IMG/VR virus record: IMGVR_UViG_3300025326_000005
Span: 1 to 42,776 of that record
Length of the DNA stretch: 42,776 nucleotides
Strand: one strand, 5' to 3'
Source of the DNA: a virus
The notes under the pieces: model-generated
Told to the model about the DNA's origin: nothing
Seen by the model: only the letters and a program-made list of their open reading frames with translations
The model's database searches: none
In this document: one piece after another, positions 16,800-25,460 of the stretch
Layout: every line of letters starts with the position of its first letter
How positions within the stretch are numbered: position 1 is the stretch's first letter
Made by a program: the position numbers and the translations under genes

Positions 16800-16831
16800 T
16801 GCCAGGTTCTATTTATACACTGAACCCGGCA
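16800..16831 (-). terminator. Stem-loop after the capsid/decoration genes
   Basis: TGCCAGGTTC (16800-16809) and GAACCCGGCA (16822-16831) pair around a 12-base loop. On the minus-strand RNA all ten pairs form with one G.U; on the plus-strand RNA the same position is an A.C mismatch. This supports a function in the minus-strand message. There is no U-run downstream, so it is more likely partial termination or mRNA stabilisation after the highly expressed capsid gene than a full intrinsic terminator. Confidence 0.6.
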
Positions 16832-16845
16832 AAGAGTGTTTTTGA

Positions 16846-16894
16846 TTAATTACTAATTATTCAGTTAATTACTAATTATTCAGTTAATTACTAA
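16846..16894. repeat. 19-base tandem repeat at the end of the decoration-like gene
   Basis: TTAATTACTAATTATTCAG occurs at 16846-16864 and 16865-16883, with a partial third copy to 16894 that contains the stop codon of the next minus-strand gene. On the minus strand the repeated unit follows the stop. It looks like a recent slippage duplication. Confidence 0.85.
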
Positions 16895-17208
16895 ACAACA
16901 GCATTTACATAATATTTAGCACTAATCGGATCATACATTAGAATTACCGGTCTATTTTGAACAGGCTGATAAGCCGTCAGAATATTACCATTTGTTAAAA
17001 ACAATCCAGGACTAGCATCAGTGAAACATAAAACTACTTCATGATACCCCGTTGTAGGCGGAGTAATAGTTGCTACTTGAACAGTTCCAGTAACAAAAGT
17101 AAAACGGTTAACCGGAGTAATAGTTGCAGCAGATGCAAGAGTTACTGGTAGAGGTTGCTTATTACTCTGAGCAACATTGAGATTCTGATGAAGTAAGTCA
17201 GACATCAT
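16891..17208 (-). CDS. Small capsid decoration or head-fibre-like protein
   Basis: A 105-residue beta-rich product immediately behind the major capsid gene. Its pattern (alternating Thr/Val/Ile, then VVLCFTDASPGLFLTNGNI and a C-terminal YYVNAVV strand) fits small decoration proteins that bind the capsid surface. No membrane segment. Position is the main support. Confidence 0.65.
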   Translation of the reverse strand: MMSDLLHQNLNVAQSNKQPLPVTLASAATITPVNRFTFVTGTVQVATITPPTTGYHEVVLCFTDASPGLFLTNGNILTAYQPVQNRPVILMYDPISAKYYVNAVV

Positions 17209-17214
17209 AACCTC

Positions 17215-18468
17215 CTAATATCCGTCTGGAACTTGAAGATTATCAATATAAGCGGTAGCAGCAGGATTCGTTGGGAATACCTGCATTCCTACCACCATAT
17301 AGAAGATTTCAGAAGTAGCCACACCACCAGAAGAATCACGAATTTCAAATATCTTTCTTCCATCAGTTGTATAGAAACCAATAGGAAGAATCTCAGCGCG
17401 CTTCCAAATAGACTTATTAACAAAATCTATACGCTTCTGATTCCAGTTAAAACTCTTTTTAACCGGAGCACCAGCAAGCTGCATATTATCATTAAAATAC
17501 ATATTCAAAGCTTCCTCTTTAGGCTGCTTATGAATAGAAATAGCTAACTGTCCAATCTCCTCATATGCCGCAGCCTGAGCAGGATTAAGCCATGCTTCAG
17601 GAGCAACAGTATTATCTTCACCAACACGATTACCCATCTTAGTTACTGCAAGCCTAGGTAAAGGTAAGGCTAATGCAGAATTAAGACCATTAACACGATT
17701 AGAACGAATTTCAGGAGTTGACGATCTTGCAAATCCAAGCCAAGTTCCAGACGAAGAATTACTATGATGATAACGAATACCAAGTAATGCTTCACCAGGA
17801 GTAGCAGGAGTAGCAATACCATCAGTAACAAGAATATCAGTAGCCACTGCACCAGCAATAGCAGGAGTTACATCAATAGTCTTATTTTCAATATCCCATA
17901 AAGTAATAGTTCCCTTACCACGTAAAGTAGCAAGAGTAGAATCAAATACCTGAACAACCTGACCATAACGAACTAATCGCGCACCAAAACCGTCACTATC
18001 AAGAACATAAGTATCTACACCACCAGCAGTAGATACTGAACCAATAGTTCCAATTGATCCACTACCATCACCTTGACATTGAGAATCAATTTGACGGCGA
18101 ATTTCATCTAATGCAGAAGCAGTCATTCTACGAACAGCATTAACAACTGCCTTGCGCGGATCATCAGTAGACCACTGAGTTAACTTAGTATATTCAATAT
18201 TCTCTGACAAGAATACAGCACTAACAAGCGCCTTATCGAACTTCGGTCCACCACCACGGCCGAGTCCTCCACCATCAGGATTAAAATACTGAAAAGCTCC
18301 ACCAGGACGTAACTCTAATGGAACGCGCATCTGACGATAACTGACTTTCTCTACATCAGCCTTACTAAGCTGAGAATAAAACTTATCCTCACGCTCAAAT
18401 ACAATCTGAACCTTAGGAATTACACGCTCAAGTTCTAATCCAGCAACATCAGCTTCAACTACAGCCAT
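17215..18468 (-). CDS. Major capsid protein (HK97 fold, probable)
   Basis: A 417-residue product without low-complexity regions, located directly after the scaffold gene, as expected for the major capsid protein. The N-terminal arm (ERVIPKVQIVFEREDKFYSQL) and a helix with YRQMRVPLELRPGG are followed by DDPRKAVVNAVRRMTASALDEIRRQID, which reads like the spine helix of the HK97 fold; the remainder is beta-rich with an insertion. GGAG precedes the ATG. It should be one of the most abundant virion proteins. Confidence 0.85.
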   Translation of the reverse strand: MAVVEADVAGLELERVIPKVQIVFEREDKFYSQLSKADVEKVSYRQMRVPLELRPGGAFQYFNPDGGGLGRGGGPKFDKALVSAVFLSENIEYTKLTQWSTDDPRKAVVNAVRRMTASALDEIRRQIDSQCQGDGSGSIGTIGSVSTAGGVDTYVLDSDGFGARLVRYGQVVQVFDSTLATLRGKGTITLWDIENKTIDVTPAIAGAVATDILVTDGIATPATPGEALLGIRYHHSNSSSGTWLGFARSSTPEIRSNRVNGLNSALALPLPRLAVTKMGNRVGEDNTVAPEAWLNPAQAAAYEEIGQLAISIHKQPKEEALNMYFNDNMQLAGAPVKKSFNWNQKRIDFVNKSIWKRAEILPIGFYTTDGRKIFEIRDSSGGVATSEIFYMVVGMQVFPTNPAATAYIDNLQVPDGY

Positions 18469-18480
18469 ATAAACTCCAGT

Positions 18481-19731
18481 TTAGTCTTGCATTAAAAAGT
18501 CTCTTGTAGTCATATGCTTTGGAATATCCTTGGCTTCTTTAATTTTTGTGGCTGAAGCTGGCCTATTAGGTGGAACATGGCCCTTCTTAGGCGTTTCATC
18601 ATTATCAACTTTTTTGCCTAAACCCTTTAAGGCTTCATTACGAGTTTTCTTAATAACATTTGGAAGTAACATCTTAGCCTTAGATAAATAAGTAGATCTA
18701 ATTTTATCTATAGATTCCTTGGAGAAATTTGCACTAAAGGCTCTCTCCCAAAGCTTGTCTAATAATGTTCGGAATCTATGATCATTATCAATTTCTGTCT
18801 CTAATAATTCTAATGTTTCTCTTGAAGCATTTTTCTTAACATAGTCGCTCATAGAACTCTTTGGATCTATGTGCCTATCTATCGTAGACTTCAAGACATT
18901 TTTAACTCTAAAATCTAAATCATCTCGAACTGATTCAAAACGCTCTTTAATAAATGCTTCGCGTTCAGAATTTAATTTCGATGCTTCATCGTTATCCGAT
19001 TCTTTCTCTTTAGATAATTTAGTATGAGGAACGAAATCAGTCGATCCAAAAATGAATTTATGAAAAGCTCTTGCTGCCTCTAACAAATCATCATCACCAG
19101 ATGTTTTTGCTTCACGAGCCATTGCAACTACTGCATTCTTAAGCACTCCATTCATAACATGATAATGAGCATCTTTATCAACTTTAGCCAGTGATGTTAG
19201 ATATTCATCAACTAACTTATTAAATGCTTCAGGATTTGAATTCTTTATTGCATGTAATATAGGAATTGTATTACCCTTAACTAAATCTGCTTCCAGCTTA
19301 TCTAAAGTAGAAGATTTAGAAACTGCTGTTTTAGCATCCTCAATTGTTGGAAGTAATTCAGTATATTGCTGTTCGCGGTAATAAGCCTTTTCTAAATACG
19401 GAAACTCTTTGAAAAGAGTAGGATACTTAGCTAAAATTTCTCTACGCTTAACAGGGGCTATTATCTCATCTTCATCATCTTCTTTAATATTTTCATCATC
19501 TTCTAAATCAATTTCGTCGTCATCCTTATCATCTTCATCTTTATCATCTTCATCCTTATCATCAGATTTAATAACCTTAGCCTTCTTATCAGTCTTATCC
19601 GTATCATCATCCTTCTTATCATCATCCTTCTTATCATCAGAAATATCATCCTTTAAAAGATCATAAATATCTTCTTTACTTAAATCATTACTAGAAGGAG
19701 CTACAATAGAATCATTATTCTCCGGAGGCAT
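18481..19731 (-). CDS. Scaffolding protein, acidic
   Basis: A 416-residue product. Residues about 25-95 are an extreme run of Asp, Lys and Glu; the rest is helical (KYPTLFKEFPYLEKAYYREQQ is a typical scaffold start of the helical part). A highly charged, helical protein between portal and capsid is the standard scaffold, which shapes the procapsid and is then released or cleaved. The start overlaps the portal stop by 17 bases. The Asp/Lys DNA segment is a slippery codon repeat. Confidence 0.85.
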   Translation of the reverse strand: MPPENNDSIVAPSSNDLSKEDIYDLLKDDISDDKKDDDKKDDDTDKTDKKAKVIKSDDKDEDDKDEDDKDDDEIDLEDDENIKEDDEDEIIAPVKRREILAKYPTLFKEFPYLEKAYYREQQYTELLPTIEDAKTAVSKSSTLDKLEADLVKGNTIPILHAIKNSNPEAFNKLVDEYLTSLAKVDKDAHYHVMNGVLKNAVVAMAREAKTSGDDDLLEAARAFHKFIFGSTDFVPHTKLSKEKESDNDEASKLNSEREAFIKERFESVRDDLDFRVKNVLKSTIDRHIDPKSSMSDYVKKNASRETLELLETEIDNDHRFRTLLDKLWERAFSANFSKESIDKIRSTYLSKAKMLLPNVIKKTRNEALKGLGKKVDNDETPKKGHVPPNRPASATKIKEAKDIPKHMTTRDFLMQD

Positions 19732-21910
19732 TTGATTTCTCCAATGGTGCTGCTAATGGTTTTTGCGGTGGAGCAGCAGGCTGTGCAGCACTCATAGCCT
19801 TAGCTAGCTCATTGTGTATCTGAAAATGCAACAGAACGTTTCTGTAACCTTCTTTGTTATTAAGTCGTGTTTGTCTACCTACTTCACTAACTAACCAATG
19901 TCTACATACCTCAGATTCTATAACATGATTATCTAATTCTGGATCTACTTCAACAGAAGGTTCTTCTTTTTCTTCTAATTCTCCTGTCTCCATATTATCG
20001 AAAGGAACAAATATTGGACTAGAACTAAGTAATATTTGAATTTCATCTGATTGCTTCTGACGATAATCTTCTCCAGGAACAGTAAAATCATTAAGCCCAA
20101 TAGCTTCCTTTATGAATGGTAAATTCTCAGGAGCCATTAGAGATTGTAATATAATTGGATTATTACTCTGCATTAATTGCATTATAATATCTTTCTTCTG
20201 CGCCCAAGTAATTGGTAGTTGATCACTTGTTTCTAATTCAACTGAACCAATTTTACCTTGAATTTCAGCTTTCTGAATATAAACATTTATAAATTTACCA
20301 TTATCATCTTGTTCCACAAATCTTTCATCATCCATAATATTCTTTATATATGCAGGTATTACCTTGCTAAATATTTCTTTCCACCAAATAGTCAACATCC
20401 TCCAAGGAGTTTGTAATCTTTGTAGAGCCTGTGCGCGGCTCATACTATATTCACTAGCAGTTTTACTACCACTTATATTAGAACCACCAAACAACGCTGG
20501 TAATGCACCAACTACTAGTTGTCCGCGTTCATTCATCCAATTAGAAAATGGTAATATTTCACCTGATAAAGACGCAGTTTTAACTTCATGAAATGATTCA
20601 GCTAAATTCTTACCACTGCGCGCCTTAGCAGGAAAAATACTTCCTGGTAAAACTTCTGACTGTCTATAGGCATTAAAATCTAATGTATTAGGATCTGCAA
20701 ATGTCTGTGGAATACCATGCTCAATTGTTTGAAGAACCAAAGATATAATATCATTAGTAATATCTTGAACTGAAACTAATAACATTCCTAATGGATCATG
20801 ATGTAAATAGTCAGAAAGAGGATTCCTAGTAAGAGTCCAATGATCATCTAAACATTCTTCTTCAGCTTCAGCAAAACAATCATTTATAAAAACTACTTTA
20901 ACACCAGTCTTATAAAGCGCATTTAACTTATCAATATCAGCTTGTTCAGATAAGATATTAAAAGCACTCGGTCTAATCCAATGATTTCCAACCGTTACAT
21001 TATTTATTGGATATTCACCCTGATATTGTAAATTTAGTCTACCCCATTGATCGTAAAGATAACCACCACTTTTACCAGATGCAATCTCACGACTAATCTT
21101 ATCCTTTAATTCAGGATAACGAGCTAATACATTAGAATAATGCGTTTCATAACCAAATGTTAATAAAGGAATATCTTCCTGTTTCATTGCATAATTAGGA
21201 ACTCTAACATATAAACCACCATAAACTTCTAATTTCTGTCTAGACTTTGGTTTATTAGTTTTACCAACAATACGGTAGCTCTCTATTTCTTCCTTAGAAT
21301 ATTCAGCCTGTATAGTCGATTCACAATTTGGACAGAAATTTGCATTTGGCTCATCTAAATTAGAACCACATTCAGGACATTTATAAGTTTCAATTTCCTC
21401 AGTATATTTCTCAGTTTTATTAACTTCAACAGTTCCATATTTCTCAGATTCGTCAGTATAATTATAACAGGCAATCATTCCTTCTGTGCAATAAATATAA
21501 AGAGCATGAAGCCAAAGAAGAACAGCATCATTATGCTTAAAAACTAATTCTGCAATCTTATCACCAGCTTTAGCAGTAGATAAATCTAGAGTATTCTCTG
21601 CATCATCAGGGACACATTTAACTGGAGGAATTACAACAGATAGAGCAGCAATAATAGATTCGAGATAAGCACGAAAGATGTTAACAGGCTTATCATAAAC
21701 CTGTTGATCTTCACTAGATGATTTATCATTAAATACGCGCCAGTCATGCGCGATTTCACTATACCATATTTTCTGAAACCCCTCCCAATATAACTTAAGC
21801 TGCCTCCATTGTTTAATTTGCCGTTCGCGCACGGCTCTATCTTCTTGATCAAAATGATCAACAATGGTTTTTAGTAATTTCTGAATTTCTTCAGAAGTTT
21901 TTTGACTCAT
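19715..21910 (-). CDS. Portal protein with inserted zinc ribbon
   Basis: A 731-residue product, length typical of P22-like portals. The N-terminal helices (REROIKQW-like, WRQLKLYWEGFQKIWY), the mid-region NDIISLVLQTIEHGIPQTF and GSKTASEYSMSRAQALQRLQTPW correspond to conserved portal segments. The protein forms the 12-fold DNA gate of the head. Residues 178-196 (CPECGSNLDEPNANFCPNC) form an inserted zinc ribbon, which is not usual in the family and probably lies on the outer rim. It follows the ART-like gene with a shared base. Confidence 0.88.
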   Translation of the reverse strand: MSQKTSEEIQKLLKTIVDHFDQEDRAVRERQIKQWRQLKLYWEGFQKIWYSEIAHDWRVFNDKSSSEDQQVYDKPVNIFRAYLESIIAALSVVIPPVKCVPDDAENTLDLSTAKAGDKIAELVFKHNDAVLLWLHALYIYCTEGMIACYNYTDESEKYGTVEVNKTEKYTEEIETYKCPECGSNLDEPNANFCPNCESTIQAEYSKEEIESYRIVGKTNKPKSRQKLEVYGGLYVRVPNYAMKQEDIPLLTFGYETHYSNVLARYPELKDKISREIASGKSGGYLYDQWGRLNLQYQGEYPINNVTVGNHWIRPSAFNILSEQADIDKLNALYKTGVKVVFINDCFAEAEEECLDDHWTLTRNPLSDYLHHDPLGMLLVSVQDITNDIISLVLQTIEHGIPQTFADPNTLDFNAYRQSEVLPGSIFPAKARSGKNLAESFHEVKTASLSGEILPFSNWMNERGQLVVGALPALFGGSNISGSKTASEYSMSRAQALQRLQTPWRMLTIWWKEIFSKVIPAYIKNIMDDERFVEQDDNGKFINVYIQKAEIQGKIGSVELETSDQLPITWAQKKDIIMQLMQSNNPIILQSLMAPENLPFIKEAIGLNDFTVPGEDYRQKQSDEIQILLSSSPIFVPFDNMETGELEEKEEPSVEVDPELDNHVIESEVCRHWLVSEVGRQTRLNNKEGYRNVLLHFQIHNELAKAMSAAQPAAPPQKPLAAPLEKSNASGE

Positions 21911-22851
21911 TATCTTATACCAGACTTAGTAGCTAATTCACTCATTAAATGAGTATATTCAGCTTGACTTATTACACTATTTTTAAGCTGATCTTGAAGA
22001 ATATTGTATGTAGTATCAAGATCTCCTATCTTAGAAGTATCAGGAAAAATACCTGCTATTACATCTCTAATGTTTTTCTCTCCAACAATAGCCTCAGGTT
22101 CCTGTATAATCCATTTTTTGGGTATACTTCTTATTTCATTAGGATCAATAATAGCCTTAAGTTTTTCTCTACTAGGATCTTGTATAGCCCATGCTGGTTG
22201 ACCATAATCACTATATCTAACTCCTTCAAATCCTGCTTTATTTAATAACTCCGGATCTCGTCGAAAAATATTTGACAATGATTCAGAAGTTGCTTCAGAA
22301 GAAGGATTAGAAGCAATATCTGCTAAAATAGATTGAGGATTAGAAGCATACCAGGGAGGATTTTGAGATAATAAACTTTTTTCTAAACCAGCTTGTTTCA
22401 ATCTATACAAATCTTCTGGATCTAAACCACCCATTAAATCAAGTGTATCACTAACATCTAATTGAGAAATTCTTACATTACCACCGGACTCAGCAGATGG
22501 AGTAAAACCAAGAGTATAATGAGGTTTTTGAGCAAAATGCATAGCAGCAGGTGTGCTCATTAAATCAGCTCTATTAACTCTTAATGGATCAAATCGTGTA
22601 AATGGCTTTCCACGAGTTCCATGAAATACATACTTACCAGCCGGAAAAGGTATTCCTGCTCCTAAAATATCTGGAGCTAATTCACCTAAAGTATAACCTA
22701 ATTTTTCACTTAATGGACTTTCTATATTAGGTTCATCACCAATTCCTAATAAACCTCTAGGTATACTTCCAGCAAAATCTATTGCAGCCTTAGACGCACG
22801 TTTAATAAGAGATTCAGGCTCTTTTGGAGCTATGCTCTTATTTCTTGGCAT
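21910..22851 (-). CDS. ADP-ribosyltransferase-like protein, possibly virion-delivered
   Basis: A 313-residue product. The first 70 residues are Gly/Ala/Pro-rich and hydrophobic. From residue 74, YVFHGTRGKPFTRFD has the HGT strand with spaced Phe-Asp seen in ADP-ribosyltransferase domains of phage effector and polyvalent proteins; AMHFAQKPHYTLGFT (103-117) and, around 204-240, FEGVRYSDYGQPAWAIQDP match the second and third conserved strands. Such domains transfer ADP-ribose from NAD to host proteins. Its place between metallopeptidase-like and portal genes suggests packaging with the virion, as for T4 Alt. The catalytic triad cannot be fixed without a model. Confidence 0.62.
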   Translation of the reverse strand: MPRNKSIAPKEPESLIKRASKAAIDFAGSIPRGLLGIGDEPNIESPLSEKLGYTLGELAPDILGAGIPFPAGKYVFHGTRGKPFTRFDPLRVNRADLMSTPAAMHFAQKPHYTLGFTPSAESGGNVRISQLDVSDTLDLMGGLDPEDLYRLKQAGLEKSLLSQNPPWYASNPQSILADIASNPSSEATSESLSNIFRRDPELLNKAGFEGVRYSDYGQPAWAIQDPSREKLKAIIDPNEIRSIPKKWIIQEPEAIVGEKNIRDVIAGIFPDTSKIGDLDTTYNILQDQLKNSVISQAEYTHLMSELATKSGIR

Positions 22852-23314
22852 TTACACTAGTCCATGTCGATGGTAATTTAATATCTTTCTGTAACATTCC
22901 ACGAGTAGGTCTTAAACTATAATCTACTTCAGCAGCTAATGCTTCTTCTTCAAAAGGACGTGAACTATATCCTGATATAAGAGGACGAATTTTCTGTTCA
23001 AATAAAAATTTAGGAAGTCCCTCTCGCTGTCTTTGTTTAACATGAGTTAATTCATGCGCGAGTTTATCTTCTAATTCATTCTGCGGAATATTCTGTAATA
23101 CATTTGGATCAACATTAATACTTTTACCAAATGTTCCAACAGACATTTCAGCAGGATCAGAACGAAGTTTATTAATAGTTCGTTCTAATAATGACATATT
23201 TCTAATAGGAACCTGAGTCGCGCCTGGATATTCTGATTCAAGAGACATTAATGCCCTATCTACATTTGAATCATTATCAATTAAACGACGTGGATTAGAC
23301 GGCCCTACCGGCAT
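22838..23314 (-). CDS. Zincin metallopeptidase-like protein
   Basis: A 158-residue product with HELTHVKQRQ (H87, E88, H91), the HExxH zinc motif, preceded by a helix and followed by a likely third acidic ligand in EEEALAAEVDY (about 122-132). This arrangement (HExxH followed by E-x-x-x-D in a helix) resembles gluzincins of the DUF4157 type found in phages and toxins. It may process virion proteins or act on the host after injection. The first gene-end overlaps the ART-like gene by 14 bases, so the two are coupled. Substrate unknown. Confidence 0.7.
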   Translation of the reverse strand: MPVGPSNPRRLIDNDSNVDRALMSLESEYPGATQVPIRNMSLLERTINKLRSDPAEMSVGTFGKSINVDPNVLQNIPQNELEDKLAHELTHVKQRQREGLPKFLFEQKIRPLISGYSSRPFEEEALAAEVDYSLRPTRGMLQKDIKLPSTWTSVNAKK

Positions 23315-23433
23315 TACTTTTCCTTACTATACTTTCCTTTACCAGTTTTCTTTATCATTTCACGCGCAATTTCAGGTGATGGCCCTGCGCCCTTCTTTCG
23401 TTTCTTTTCAGGATTATGCGCCATCATTTGCAT
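23314..23433 (-). CDS. Small basic protein
   Basis: A 39-residue frame from ATG 23433 (or 45 residues from GTG 23451, which lies inside the upstream gene). It is rich in Lys and ends in GKGKYSKEK. Short, Lys-rich proteins of this style (EIAREMIKKTGKG) recur beside phage terminase and portal genes. The stop overlaps the next gene's ATG by one base. Function unknown. Confidence 0.6.
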   Translation of the reverse strand: MQMMAHNPEKKRKKGAGPSPEIAREMIKKTGKGKYSKEK

Positions 23434-23437
23434 GAAC

Positions 23438-23815
23438 TTATACTGCTTCACGCTGTGAACTGGCATTAGATAGTGTCTCCATGTCTAATCCTAAATCTTT
23501 TTCTAATTTCTCAGTAGATTCGTTATAACGTTTTATCGCCCTTGCTTTTTCTCTATCTTCTTGTTCCAATAACTGTTTTCTTACAGCCCAAGGTATTGTC
23601 TTAGGTTGTATTGGTTCAGATGAAACTGTAACTTCATCCTTAATTACTGGTTTATTTAGATTTAAAAGACTTTCAAGTAGTTGTTTCTTTTCATAGTTAA
23701 CAATATCTAATTGCTGTTTTAATATTTCACATGACTTACAGACATACTTATCATCACGATCTTCTTTACAAGATTCGCAATGAGGATTAAGTAAATGATG
23801 AAGCCATTTAAGCAT
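23438..23815 (-). CDS. Zinc-knuckle coiled-coil protein next to terminase
   Basis: A 125-residue product. The N-terminus has CESC and CKSC (residues 15-29), consistent with one zinc ion, followed by a helix with heptad leucines (about 30-55) and a second charged helix (about 80-110). It overlaps the terminase stop by eight bases. It may assist packaging or assembly; no known family can be named. Confidence 0.65.
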   Translation of the reverse strand: MLKWLHHLLNPHCESCKEDRDDKYVCKSCEILKQQLDIVNYEKKQLLESLLNLNKPVIKDEVTVSSEPIQPKTIPWAVRKQLLEQEDREKARAIKRYNESTEKLEKDLGLDMETLSNASSQREAV

Positions 23816-25436
23816 TTTGATTCCTATGAAAACGACTTACAGGAGTTATTATACTAGTTGATTCGATACGTTTTGCGTCACGATAAAAAGCAGTCCAATC
23901 TTGACTAGTTTGAAGTTTATTAATTAAATCTTCATTTGCTTTTAGTTTTTGCATTTCATCGACATCATTAAATAATGAATCAGCCAAGTCAATCATATAG
24001 CGAATCCCATCAAGAGGATCATCACCATCAAATTCTGCTATATCTTCTACAGGTTTTCCTTCTTTAGATTTTGCATAAACAGCTGATTTAATTGCATTGA
24101 CTAATATTGGACAACCAACTATCTGAAGTTTCGGTATATTTGTTTCAACTATAGCAGGTCTAAATGAATCAAGGTATGAATTATATTCAGATTCACCTCT
24201 ATTACGAAGTAACCACATAGCATGTTCGTTATTGAATAAACGAGCTTCCTGTTTAGGAGTAATTTTAGGAGCCCATCTTAAATATTCATGTAATAACATC
24301 TTACCAGCAATGCGCGATCCAGGCGTATTAGAACTTAATTCAATAGATATTCCTAGAGCTTCTTCAATCTGTTCTTGTATAGTATGTTCTTGTCCGCGAT
24401 CCTGTCCAGCAGATTTACAGAATTTAGTGATTCGCGGATTTTCTTTTTCAATGAATTCTCTAGCAACCGCTCCCCAAGTAGAAATCTTAGTCTTATACCA
24501 ATATAATTCACGATAAACATATAATCTCTTATCAGGAGATATAGCACCAAAACCTATCCAAGTCATTGCTCTAAATCCCCAATCACCAACTACTATTTTA
24601 GGCCACCATTCAGGAATATCCATAGATTCTATTACATGCAAAGCATTCTCAGGCTCATCAGGATATTGTTTATCTCTAAATTCCTCAAATACCTGACCAA
24701 GATAAGCATCAAAAGAACCATAAAGTTTTGCTTGCTTATCGTGCTCAGGTAGAGCTTGTAAACTATTCTTATAGTCAGGATCAATATGAGGATTATCAGC
24801 TTGAGTAGCATGAATGAATATTCGTTTAATATTTCCCTTGCCTACAATTATCTTACCACCAGCAGGATAAGGATCTATATATCGTTTCTTAACGAATGTA
24901 TGACCAATCCCACCAGGCATGAATGCCGTGCGTATAATTGCAGGTAATGATTTATCTGATGTCCGAACGCGCGTAAATCCAATATATAAATAAATATACT
25001 CAACAAATGATGTAAGCTCGTCTGGAGTATATAAATTAATTTCCATTGAATCATATTTATGAACATCATCTTCATTCTCACAATGAGCTAAATAAATTAT
25101 AGATCCAGCAGGTTCAGTTCCTGCACCATATTGATCTTCACGTAAAAATGTCCATGTCATTTCCTGTTTATTATACTTCGCACCAAACGGTCTATATAAC
25201 TCTCTAGAGCGAGGAACAATCTCATTCCTCAATTCTGGATAAGTTCTTCGCATAAATACTTGCTTAAATTTTGGATTTTTATACCATTGTCTGACGAGTG
25301 GAATGACAAGTAATAATTCACTTTTACCAGAACCAGCCCCACCACCAAATCCTGCTTCTTTAATAGAATCAGGAATAGATAGAAATAGTTCCTGCTTTCT
25401 TGTAGGATGCCACTCATTGTTGATATTAAAAGGCAT
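23808..25436 (-). CDS. terL: Terminase large subunit
   Basis: A 542-residue packaging motor protein. Walker A is GGGAGSGKS (31-39); Walker B is INLYTPDE (D139, E140). The C-terminal RNase H-like nuclease shows VVGDWGF (Asp284), an Asp in QDRGQEHTI (about 347) and DDPLDGIRYMIDLAD (about 476-490) as its third acidic cluster. It cuts concatemeric DNA and pumps it into the procapsid. Neighbours (small structural genes before, portal after) fit. The family is secure; the packaging mode (pac versus cos) cannot be read off. Confidence 0.95.
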   Translation of the reverse strand: MPFNINNEWHPTRKQELFLSIPDSIKEAGFGGGAGSGKSELLLVIPLVRQWYKNPKFKQVFMRRTYPELRNEIVPRSRELYRPFGAKYNKQEMTWTFLREDQYGAGTEPAGSIIYLAHCENEDDVHKYDSMEINLYTPDELTSFVEYIYLYIGFTRVRTSDKSLPAIIRTAFMPGGIGHTFVKKRYIDPYPAGGKIIVGKGNIKRIFIHATQADNPHIDPDYKNSLQALPEHDKQAKLYGSFDAYLGQVFEEFRDKQYPDEPENALHVIESMDIPEWWPKIVVGDWGFRAMTWIGFGAISPDKRLYVYRELYWYKTKISTWGAVAREFIEKENPRITKFCKSAGQDRGQEHTIQEQIEEALGISIELSSNTPGSRIAGKMLLHEYLRWAPKITPKQEARLFNNEHAMWLLRNRGESEYNSYLDSFRPAIVETNIPKLQIVGCPILVNAIKSAVYAKSKEGKPVEDIAEFDGDDPLDGIRYMIDLADSLFNDVDEMQKLKANEDLINKLQTSQDWTAFYRDAKRIESTSIITPVSRFHRNQNA

Positions 25437-25460
25437 GATTATTTATATTAATTAAATAGA

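Noticed and set aside
19409-19666. 85-codon plus-strand Ser-rich frame
   Set aside because: It is the antisense image of the Asp/Lys repeat of the scaffold gene.
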